From: Lysobacter sp. K5869 | GTDB lineage: Bacteria > Pseudomonadota > Gammaproteobacteria > Xanthomonadales > Xanthomonadaceae | Reading direction: 5' to 3' | Assembly (NCBI RefSeq): GCF_018847975.1 | Contig: NZ_CP072597.1 | Span: forward strand, 4,007,001-4,071,000 | DNA length: 64,000 nucleotides | Shown here: piece after piece, positions 58,901-64,000 of the stretch | Numbering within the stretch: position 1 is the stretch's first letter | Layout of the letters: each line of letters begins with the position of its first letter | Program-made: the position numbers and the translations under genes | Notes under the pieces: generated by a model | Told to the model about the DNA's origin: nothing | Seen by the model: only the letters and a program-made list of their open reading frames with translations | Database searches by the model: none

Positions 58901-61900
58901 TCCTCGGCGTCGTCGCCGTGCAGCGGCGTCACCGCCAGCCCGGCCGGCGCTTGCGCCGCCGCGGCGCTGGCCTCGAAGCCGTTGATGAGGATTTGCACCA
59001 GCGGCTGATGGCTGAGGCTGCGCTCAGGCTTGAGTTCGTCCACCAGCAAGTCGAACGGCACGTCTTGGTGGCTGTGCGCGTCGAGCAGCACCTGCCGGTT
59101 GCGCCGCAGCAGCTCGGCGAAGCTGGGATCGCCGGACAGGTCCGAACGCAGCACCACGGTGTTGATGAACAAGCCGATCAGGCCTGCGAGCTCGTGCCGC
59201 TCGCGCCCGGCCATCGGCATGCCGACGACGATGTCGTCCTCGCGGCCGATCCGCTGCAGCAGCACGGTGAACACGCTGTGCAGCAGCGCGAACAAGGTGA
59301 TGTCGCGTTCGCGGCAGAACCCGCGCAGGGCCGCGGTGCGGGTTTCGTCGAGGGTCTCGAACAGCGCGCGGCCGGCGAAGGACTGGCGCGCCGGGCGCGG
59401 TCGGTCCAGCGGCAGCGCGTGCAACACCGGCAACCCGGCCAGCCGTTCGCGCCAGTACGCGACGCCTTGCGCGCGCAACGGGCCGGCCAGTTGCTCGCGC
59501 TGCCACGCGGCGTAGTCGGCGTACTGCAGCGGCAGCGGCGCCAGCGCCGGGGCGACGCCGCGGCGGTGGGCGTCGTAGCCGGCCAGACATTCGCGCACCA
59601 GCACTTCGTTCGACCAGCCGTCGGACGCGATGTGGTGCAAGGTCAACAACAGCGCGTGTTCGTCCTCGCCCAGGCGTACCAGGGCACAGCGCAGCGACGG
59701 GTCGCGTTCCAGGTCGAAGCCGCGCCGCGCCTCGGCGCGGGCGAGTTCGGCCAGCTCGCGCTCGCGTTGCGGCGGATCGAGCGCCGACAAATCGGCGCGT
59801 TCGATCCGCACCGCCCGCGGCGCATGCACCACCTGCACTGCGCCGTCGTCGGCCGGGTGGTAGGTGGTGCGCAGCGACTCGTGCCGCGCGACCACGCCGT
59901 CCAGCGCGGCCTGCAGCGCGTCGGGATCGAGTTCGCCGCGCAGGCGCAGCTGCATCGGCATGTTGTATTGCGCGCTGTCGCCTTCCAATCGGTCGAGGAA
60001 CCACAGCCGTTGCTGGCCGTAGGACAGCGGCAGCGGGCTGGCGCGGTCGGCGGGCGCGATGGCGTCGTCGCCGCCGTCCGGCGGGATCGCTTCCAGCGCC
60101 GCGGCCAGCGCGTGCAGGGTCGCGTTCTCGAACAGCGTGCGCACCGGCACGCGTCGGCGCAGGCGCTTGCCGGCCTCGCCGACTACGCGCATGGCCAACA
60201 GCGAATGGCCGCCGAGGGCGAAGAAGTGCGCGTTGCGGCCGATCGGAGCGATGCCGAGCACGCGCTCCCAGATGCCCGCCAGTTCGCGCTCCATCGCGGT
60301 CGCCGGCTCGGCCGAATCGTCCTGCGGACGCTCGGGTTCGGGCAGGCGCTTGCGGTCGAGCTTGCCGTTGCGCGATAGCGGCAACGCGTCCATCGCCACG
60401 TACACGGCCGGCTGCATGTAAGCCGGCAAGCGCTGCGAAGCGATCGCGCGCAGATCGTTCAAACCGGCTTCGCCGCCCTCGCCCGCGACCCAGGCGACCA
60501 GGCGCGCGGCCTCGCCTTCGCCGTGCACGCCCACGGCGATCTCGCGCACGTGCGGGCGCAGCGCCGCTTCGATCTCGCCCAACTCGATGCGGTAACCGCG
60601 CAGCTTGATCTGGCCGTCCATGCGGCCGAAGAACTCCAGCGCGCCGTTCGCGTTCCAGCGCACGCGGTCGCCGCTGCGGTACATGCGTTCGCCGGCGGCG
60701 AACGGATCGGGCAGGAAGCGTTCGCGGGTCTTGCCCGCGTCGTTGAGATAGCCGCGCGCTACGCCGGCGCCGGCGATGTAGAGCTCGCCCGCCACGCCGC
60801 GCGGCGCCAGCGCGCCGGCTTCGTCCAGCACATACAGCCGGGTGTTGTGCATCGGGCGGCCGAGCGGCAAGGTGCCCTCGCCCGCCAGCAAGGTTTCGTC
60901 CAGCGGTTGCCAGGCGCAGCCGACCACGGCCTCGGTCGGGCCGTAATGATTGACCAGCCGCGCGTGCGGGAACTTGCCGCGCAACTGGCGCGCCAGCGAG
61001 GCCGGGAAGGCTTCGCCGCCGATCACGAACGCGTGCGCTGGGTCGCGCGGCTCGTCGCCGGCCAGCTGCAGCAGGCCTTGCACGTGCGAGGGCGTCAGGC
61101 GCAGCAGCCATGCGTCGCCGCCGTTGTCCAAGCGTTGCGCCAGCGCCGGAAGCTCTTCGCCCGACGGCAGCAGTTCCACGCAGTCGCCGCGCAACAACGG
61201 CAGGTACAGCGACGGCACGGTGAGGTCGAAGGCATGCGACGTGGCGACCAAGGAGCCGGCCAGTTCGCCTGAGTAATAGCTTTCCTGCGCGAACGCGCAG
61301 TAGTCGCTCAGCCCCGCGTGATAGACCTCCACGCCCTTGGGTTCGCCGGTCGAGCCGGAGGTGTAAAGCACGTAAGCGATGTCGTCGCCCGCGATTTCGA
61401 CCTGCGGCGGCTCCGAGGAATACTCGCTCAGCCAATCCGGATCGACGCCGGCGCCGTCGAGATAGATCGCATCCACGCCGCCCAACGCCGACGGCGCCGA
61501 GGCGCTTTCGACGAGGACGAATTCGATCCCCGCATCGGCGACGATCTTCGCCAACCGCTCCGGGCCTTGCTTGAGATCCAGCGGCACGTAGGCCGCGCCG
61601 CTCTTGAGCGCCGCCAGCAAGGCCACCGGCAAGGCCAGCGTGCGTTCCAGGCACAGCCCGATCCGCCCGCCGCGCCCCACGCCCTGCTCGCCCAGCGCAT
61701 GCGCCAGACGATTGGCGTGCGCGGCCAGCATCGCGTAATCGGTCTCGGCGCCGCTCGCGGTTTCGCGCAGCGCGACCGCCCGCGGCGTGCGCTCCGCCTG
61801 AGCCTGGAACAACGCGCCCAAATCCGCGTTCGCGTCGCGCGCCGAATCCGCACCGCGCCCCAACGCCAGCAACGCAGCGCGCTCGTCCTCGCCGATCAAC

Positions 61901-63417
61901 GCCAGCGCGTCGATGCGCTGGCCCGGGTCGGCCAGCATCGCCGCGAGCGTGCGTTCGTACGCATCGGCCATGCGCGCGACGGTGGCGGCGTCGAACAGGT
62001 CTTCTTTGTAGGTCCAAGCCAGGGTCAAGCCGTCGCGGGCCTCGCCGACGCTCAAGTCGAGATCGAAGTGCACCTGCTCGACGTTCTGCGCGAACGGCTC
62101 GATGCGCAGGCCCGGCAGCGCCAACTCGCCGGCGTCGTGGTTCTGGACCACGAACTTGACCTGGCACAACGGGTTGTAGGCGAGGCTGCGCTCGTGGCGC
62201 AAGGTGTCGTTGACCAGATCGAACGGCACGTCGGCGGCGGCGAAACCGTCCAGCGCGACGCTGCGCGAGCGGGCGATGGCTTCGGCCAGGGTCGGATCGC
62301 CGGACAGATCGCTGCGCAGCACCAAGGTGTTGATGAAGAAGCCGATCAGCGGCGCGGTTTCCTGGCGCTCGCGGCCGGCGTGCGGCACGCCGACGGCGAC
62401 GTCGCGGCTGGCGCCGAAGCGGCCCAGCACGATCGCCAATGCCGCGTGCAGCAGCATGAACAACGACGCGTCGTGGCTCTTGGCCAGCGCGCGCAGCGCA
62501 TCGGCGCGGGCGCCGTCGAGCTGGCGGCGCAGCTGCTGCGCGTCGAAGCGCTGGCGCGGCGGGCGCGGACGGTCCAGCGGCAGCGAGTGCACCGGCGGCA
62601 AGCCGTCGAGCTGCGCGCTCCAGTACTCCAGCCCGCGGCCCAGCACGCCTTGCCCGGCCTCGCCGGCCTGCCACGCGGCGAAGTCGGCGTATTGGATCGG
62701 CAGCGGCGGCAACGGATCGGGACGGCCTTCGGCGAAGGCCCGGTACAGCGCCACGAATTCGTTGACCAGCACGCCGGTGGACCAGCCGTCGGAGGCGATG
62801 TGGTGCAGGGTCAGCAGCGCGACGTGGTCGTCCTCGCCCAGCCGGATCAGCGCGCAGCGCAGCATCGGGTCGGCGGACAGATCGAACGGCGTCGCCGCTT
62901 CGCGCGCGGCGAGTTCGCGCGCGCGTTCCAGCGCCTGCGCGGGCGCGAGCTGCGACAGGTCGTCGCGACGCAGCGTCAGCGGCGCGGCCGGCCGCACGAT
63001 CTGCACCGGCTCGTCGCCGTCCAAGCGGTACACCGTACGCAAGGCTTCGTGGCGTTCGACGATGCGGTCGAGCGCGCCTTGCAACGCGCGCTCGTCCAGC
63101 GCGCCGCGCAGGCGCAGCGAGGTCGGGATGTTGTATTGGTGGCCGCCGCCTTCTTCGAGCTGGTCGATGAACCACAGCCGCCGCTGCGGGAACGACAGCG
63201 GCGCGCGGTCCGCGCCGCGGCGCTCGATAGCCGCCGGCGCATCCGGCGTCGCCGCGCCTTCCAGCCACGCCACGATCTCGGCCTTGTGCGCCACCAGCCG
63301 CTCGCGCAACTCGGCGCTCAGCCGCCGCTGCGGATCGTCCAGCAACAGTTTGCCGTCGCGGGCCTTGACCCGGATGCCGTTGTCCACGCACGCCTGCAAC
63401 ACTTCGCGAAAACTCAT
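49933..63417 (-). CDS. Four-module nonribosomal peptide synthetase with N-terminal docking domain and TE
   Basis: 4494 aa: TubC-type docking domain 1-54, then (C-A-T)x4-TE. Condensation HHxxxDG motifs lie near residues 207, 1264, 2314 and 3354; carrier Ser motifs (GGHSLLA) near 1070, 2127, 3164 and 4224; TE nucleophile GHSFG near 4342 with a later GGHLS His. All four A domains keep the A10 Lys (NGKLD or similar). Codes aligned by hand to GrsA: A1 D-L-P-R-V-G-H-V-G-K, closest to Asp; A2 V-R-W-T-F-S-L-S-D-K, lacking the usual Asp235; A3 D-G-W-A-I-A-S-V-A-K, unassigned, perhaps aromatic; A4 D-A-W-T-I-A-A-V-C-K, the Phe code. There are no epimerisation domains. The ATG overlaps the previous NRPS stop (ATGA). 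The terminal TE releases or cyclises the product. Substrate calls are inference. Confidence 0.96.
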   Translation of the reverse strand: MSFREVLQACVDNGIRVKARDGKLLLDDPQRRLSAELRERLVAHKAEIVAWLEGAATPDAPAAIERRGADRAPLSFPQRRLWFIDQLEEGGGHQYNIPTSLRLRGALDERALQGALDRIVERHEALRTVYRLDGDEPVQIVRPAAPLTLRRDDLSQLAPAQALERARELAAREAATPFDLSADPMLRCALIRLGEDDHVALLTLHHIASDGWSTGVLVNEFVALYRAFAEGRPDPLPPLPIQYADFAAWQAGEAGQGVLGRGLEYWSAQLDGLPPVHSLPLDRPRPPRQRFDAQQLRRQLDGARADALRALAKSHDASLFMLLHAALAIVLGRFGASRDVAVGVPHAGRERQETAPLIGFFINTLVLRSDLSGDPTLAEAIARSRSVALDGFAAADVPFDLVNDTLRHERSLAYNPLCQVKFVVQNHDAGELALPGLRIEPFAQNVEQVHFDLDLSVGEARDGLTLAWTYKEDLFDAATVARMADAYERTLAAMLADPGQRIDALALIGEDERAALLALGRGADSARDANADLGALFQAQAERTPRAVALRETASGAETDYAMLAAHANRLAHALGEQGVGRGGRIGLCLERTLALPVALLAALKSGAAYVPLDLKQGPERLAKIVADAGIEFVLVESASAPSALGGVDAIYLDGAGVDPDWLSEYSSEPPQVEIAGDDIAYVLYTSGSTGEPKGVEVYHAGLSDYCAFAQESYYSGELAGSLVATSHAFDLTVPSLYLPLLRGDCVELLPSGEELPALAQRLDNGGDAWLLRLTPSHVQGLLQLAGDEPRDPAHAFVIGGEAFPASLARQLRGKFPHARLVNHYGPTEAVVGCAWQPLDETLLAGEGTLPLGRPMHNTRLYVLDEAGALAPRGVAGELYIAGAGVARGYLNDAGKTRERFLPDPFAAGERMYRSGDRVRWNANGALEFFGRMDGQIKLRGYRIELGEIEAALRPHVREIAVGVHGEGEAARLVAWVAGEGGEAGLNDLRAIASQRLPAYMQPAVYVAMDALPLSRNGKLDRKRLPEPERPQDDSAEPATAMERELAGIWERVLGIAPIGRNAHFFALGGHSLLAMRVVGEAGKRLRRRVPVRTLFENATLHALAAALEAIPPDGGDDAIAPADRASPLPLSYGQQRLWFLDRLEGDSAQYNMPMQLRLRGELDPDALQAALDGVVARHESLRTTYHPADDGAVQVVHAPRAVRIERADLSALDPPQRERELAELARAEARRGFDLERDPSLRCALVRLGEDEHALLLTLHHIASDGWSNEVLVRECLAGYDAHRRGVAPALAPLPLQYADYAAWQREQLAGPLRAQGVAYWRERLAGLPVLHALPLDRPRPARQSFAGRALFETLDETRTAALRGFCRERDITLFALLHSVFTVLLQRIGREDDIVVGMPMAGRERHELAGLIGLFINTVVLRSDLSGDPSFAELLRRNRQVLLDAHSHQDVPFDLLVDELKPERSLSHQPLVQILINGFEASAAAAQAPAGLAVTPLHGDDAEDLSKADLTLYTRAIGDRLVLKWSYRTSLFDDATIERFNRAFLSLLDAAVADPSRAISELPLQAADASVEASEEPAPAEFAGALCERIAALAAQAPEATALIEDGRRISRGELERRVEALAQELAALGLGRGDAVAVFAPRGADYAVAVLAAQRIGAAYAPLAVELPDERLRYMLAESRAGALLVRGELRGRLDTALPTVIIEAERDGGPARHWPSPAADDGSHILFTSGSTGQPKAVLGTHGALANRAGWMHRRFAYAEGETACLITSTAFVRAVWELFVPLSAGVPTLVVAADTVRDLDAFADLLAEHAVTRLVTAPSLARALCELPGASARLAGLRCWFVSGEPLKSDAAARLRATLPDTLLCNLYGSTETMSDVTYQVVDAAPERAFVPIGRPIDATAVRILDERLREVPAGLPGEICVAGANLAAAYLGKPELTAAKFVEVETAPGRRVRHYRTGDLGRVLADGSIECLGRTDYQVKLRGFRIELGEVEARLLRSGGVKEAVVSVDGQGDGARLIAYVVAQTPPADAAAWIESLRAALRGWLPDYMQPSQFVLLPSFPLTANGKIDRRALPVPQADADAAVPLEGETEHAIAALWSELLGAQGVHAHSNFFHLGGHSLLATRMAGLVAARLRKRVPVRAVFEHPNLRALAGFVERKATAALPPVRPAAERERHPLSFSQQRLWFLDRLEGGSAHYNLPVAVRLRGRVDARALAAALDALIARHEVLRTSFAGSGEQAQQIVHPPMPAPLRRLDLRGRPEAEREAALAEAVREASSAPFDLSAAPLLRALWAQYDEDGHVLVVNTHHIASDGWSKGILLREFTMLYEAFRDGHGDPLLPLPVQYGDFARWQRESFDADTLARETAYWRRQLEGAAPVHGLPLDRPRPPQRAFAAGRLQRRIGRELAQRLREIAQAHDATLFMALQTAFALLLGRWSERDDVVVGTPVAGRLQAEVEPLIGFFVNTLVLRTDLSGEPSFSDLLRRARETVLDAFAHQATPFEALVEALAPERSTRHGPLFQIAFALQNHERAALNLRDLEIAPWDAGSAGIDGELALVAAEAGDGVHLTWTWAHSVFDRATIERLADGLEALLEAACADPTQPAHRLPVTGAAERERVLGWERGAELARPRVGAHALFEAAARRAPTAIAVVDAQRSLSYGELDRWADALARRLRAAGVGRGEIVALCVPRTAAMAAGALGILKAGAAYLPIDLTLAPERAAAILDDAGATHVVGAGDEAPAWCGSRRWWDIERAADEPLPAALSDADAFADTDLAYVIYTSGSTGRPKGVQLEHAGMVNLALSQAELYGAGPGSRVLAFASAGFDGAVWEWLMALTSGAQLHICDEDDRRSPQRLGALLSERGITHAAIPPALLAQLDPQAGAALEVLIVAGEACDEALAWRWAQRCRVVNSYGPSEATVAATGADIVAGARIGLGAPLPNVRVQVLDARGQRAPLGVAGELCIGGAGLARGYLGQPELTAQRFVHTAAGRLYRSGDRARWTAQGELLFLGRDDDQVKLRGFRIELGEVEAALRACEGVADAVAGVIGEGEARQLAAWVVPAADGDATPARWRERLRRRLPHYMVPSAWATLAALPLTRHGKIDRRALPEPAAEAAAAHVPAATPMEQALAQIWSELLGADEIGVESNFFELGGHSLLATRMTAQVAARLGLDLPIRAVFEDGTVRALAARLQRAGDADAGRIEPASRATPLPLSFAQRRLWFVDRLGGDSRQFNVPTAVRLRGALDAAAMAEALRALVERHEVLRTVYEEADGEPVQRPLPAPAQVLERIDLSGLGADERAARVDALLREQAARPFDLSRDPMLRALLCREADDSHVLALTLHHIACDGWSVGVLVRELAQLYAAAREGRAAALPAPALQYADYAVWQRRRLDGERLDAQLAYWLEQLADVPAVHGLPLDLPRPPQPQFAGTRVRSRIGADTLARLHALARRHDASLFMAIQAAFAALLSRYSGEDDIVIGSPVAGRTHADTEALVGFFINTLVLRNDLSGDPDFDALLARTRETTLAAFAHQDVPFETLVDRLNPARSLGHSPLFQISLTLHNLAPPGLSLPGLEVADARASEEVARYDIELHATETAHGLELSWLFASSLFLPDTMQRLANGLSVLLDALARDPQAPLSSLPVLDGDGERALRALTQPLTRERPACTAHELFEQQVRRDPDALAVLGGEERLSYAELNRRANQVAHYLIAQGVEPQARVGLCLDRGPQLLVGILGILKAGAAYVPLDPAYPEERVAAMLDDAEAEYVVTRMDLVEALPCLAERSLLPLGDALGEALLGDQPEHDPQWPVAPDALAYVVFTSGSTGTPKGVLVEHRGMVNLAHGQRELYALEPDCRVLAFASISFDAAAWEWLMALTHGASLYVCDEEERLSVRALQRLLGEGGITHATLPPALLAQMEPAAHGRLRCLIVAGEACDPHSAWAWARHVPLHNAYGPSETTVCATSAQVRPGERITIGRALPNVECLAVDAHGRPQPVGVAGELWVGGDGLARGYLGRAALTAERFVVHPDDPARRMYRTGDLVRLLASGEFEFLGRLDGQIKIRGFRIEPGEIEACLRQAEGVRGAVVTASGEGAQRRLVAYVARDGDGGDDLALALRLKAALRRHLPDYMVPAAIVPVDRIPLTRNGKVDLRALPAPETAPAADIEPPANAAEAGLVALWAQLLGVDPAAVGATSNFFELGGHSLLAIRLLAAIEHSHGRSLSVRDVFQHPTPRELAARLAGEGGASEAAAWTALGDGRGHALFVLPAAGLGATSYLPLARALGAAASLRVFEPRGLDGAQPPQESLAELVADALPALRAQAALSAQPLILVGHSFGAALAFELACALQREGADTRLVLLDSVLELREEWLDPAHAPAAPAGAPAAVAALARVVQAQRGILLGYRPNARYAGPAAHLRALQGRAIALPREELERQDRSHFERAPLHRGVAGGHLSMLRDEHAGALAAALLDALDALSAQAEPA

Positions 63418-64000
63418 AGCTCGATAAGTCCCTGATCGCTTCCGTCCGGATCGTCCATCGCCACGGCGTCGCGCAACGCCGCTTCCTGCCTGCGCCCGTC
63501 GATGTACTCGGCCAACGCCGCCACCGTGGTGCGCTCGAACACGTCGCGGATCGTCGCCTCCACCGCGAAGCGTTCCTTGATCTGCGCCAGCACCTTCACC
63601 GCCAGCAGCGAATGCCCGCCGGCCTCGAAGAAGTTGTCGCGGCGGCCGATCCGCTCGGCGCCGAGCGCGTCGCGCCAGATCTGCGCCAGCGCGGTTTCGG
63701 TCTCGCCTTGCGGCGGCTCGAACGCCGCCGTCGCCAGCGCGCCGCCGTCCGGCGCGGGCAGCGCGGCGCGGTCGAGCTTGCCGTTGCCGGTCAGCGGCAG
63801 CGCGTCGAGGAACACGAACGCGGCCGGCACCATGTACGCGGCCAGCGACCGCGCCGCGAGTTCGCGCAATTCGGCCAGCGCCGGCGGCGCCGCGCCGGGC
63901 CGGGCGACCAGATAGGCCACCAGCCGGCGATCGCCGCGATCCTCGCGCGCCACCACCACCGCTTCGGCCACGCCCGGCGCCTGCGCCAGCACCGCTTCGA
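63414..64000 (-). CDS. Nonribosomal peptide synthetase, C-terminal end (A-T), partial
   Basis: The last 195 codons of an NRPS that begins beyond the window. Visible are the end of an adenylation domain with the A10 Lys (LTGNGKLDRAALP) and a carrier domain with its Ser in FFEAGGHSLLAVKVL, then an acidic tail (AMDDPDGSDQGLIEL). There is no TE or epimerisation domain, so the chain passes to the next protein, whose TubC-type N-terminal docking domain probably binds this tail. The stop overlaps the next start (ATGA). The residue added by this module cannot be read from the visible part. Confidence 0.95.
   Translation of the reverse strand, partial: EAVLAQAPGVAEAVVVAREDRGDRRLVAYLVARPGAAPPALAELRELAARSLAAYMVPAAFVFLDALPLTGNGKLDRAALPAPDGGALATAAFEPPQGETETALAQIWRDALGAERIGRRDNFFEAGGHSLLAVKVLAQIKERFAVEATIRDVFERTTVAALAEYIDGRRQEAALRDAVAMDDPDGSDQGLIEL

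Noticed and set aside
53608..60378. A 2256-codon open frame on the plus strand opposite the four-module NRPS
   Set aside because: It lies entirely antisense to an NRPS with intact C, A and T motifs. GC-rich codon usage leaves the opposite strand free of stops; the translation is Arg/Gln/His/Ala-rich and shows no domain.
49933..63417. Epimerisation domains or dual C/E domains in the NRPS
   Set aside because: Carrier domains are followed directly by condensation domains or the TE. The condensation motifs read HHIASDGWS or HHIACDGWS without the extended first His motif of dual C/E domains, so no D-residue is predicted from this protein.

Overview
This is a GC-rich proteobacterial chromosome segment. 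It carries two separate biosynthetic assembly lines, both on the minus strand, about 30 kb apart. The gene mix fits a Lysobacter-like member of the Xanthomonadaceae: a trans-AT PKS, NRPSs with paired beta-hydroxylases, a chitin-binding lipoprotein and a 3-ketoglycoside utilisation locus. That assignment is an inference; there is no rRNA or other taxonomic marker in the window.

Bases 1-17333 hold a trans-AT polyketide synthase. The first gene (3534 aa) reads MT-ACP / KS-DH(inactive)-ECH-ECH-ECH-ACP-ACP / KS-DH. The second overlaps it by ATGA, runs off the window and reads KR-ACP / KS-DH(inactive)-ECH-ECH-ACP. No AT domain is present. The ACPs that follow the ECH domains and can be read through carry a Trp six residues after the phosphopantetheine Ser, the known flag of beta-branching ACPs. 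The ACPs after MT and KR do not. The DH domains of the ECH modules have lost their catalytic motifs, while the DH of the ordinary module keeps them. Together this looks like beta-branching machinery built in cis. A low-GC leader separates the PKS from a divergent Sfp-type PPTase, which is preceded by a 10-codon upstream ORF whose ribosome binding site lies in a hairpin.

Bases 19252-23240 carry a metallophosphoesterase, an unrecognised predicted beta-propeller protein and small, mostly secreted proteins. Bases 23241-28789 encode a two-gene unit: a DUF1552 protein and a large lipoprotein. The lipoprotein combines a chitin-binding module, a sorbosone-dehydrogenase-like propeller, c-type heme motifs and the DUF1587/1595/1592/1588/1585 set best known from Planctomycetes.

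Bases 29315-39132 form a glycoside 3-oxidation locus. A LacI regulator and two convergent operons encode an MFS transporter, a GMC oxidoreductase with its small subunit, cytochrome c, a 3-keto-disaccharide hydrolase-family protein (DUF1080), three TIM-barrel isomerase-like proteins and a Gfo/Idh oxidoreductase. Near-identical palindromes lie upstream of both operons and probably bind the LacI protein.

Bases 39743-46227 are ordinary accessory genes: a secreted protein, a DHFR-like reductase, a small membrane protein, a GST/HxlR pair with an evident operator, a GhrA-like dehydrogenase, a SUKH protein and a RidA-like protein.

Bases 46485-64000 are an NRPS operon reading towards lower coordinates. 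It holds the end of one NRPS, a 4494-aa four-module NRPS with TubC-type docking domain and TE, a SyrP-like Fe/2-oxoglutarate beta-hydroxylase, a type II thioesterase and a CmlA-like diiron beta-hydroxylase. Hand-read A-domain codes resemble Asp for module 1 and match Phe for module 4, which pairs sensibly with the two hydroxylases. The predicted peptide fragment is (beta-OH-)Asp, an unusual residue, an unassigned residue, then (beta-OH-)Phe.
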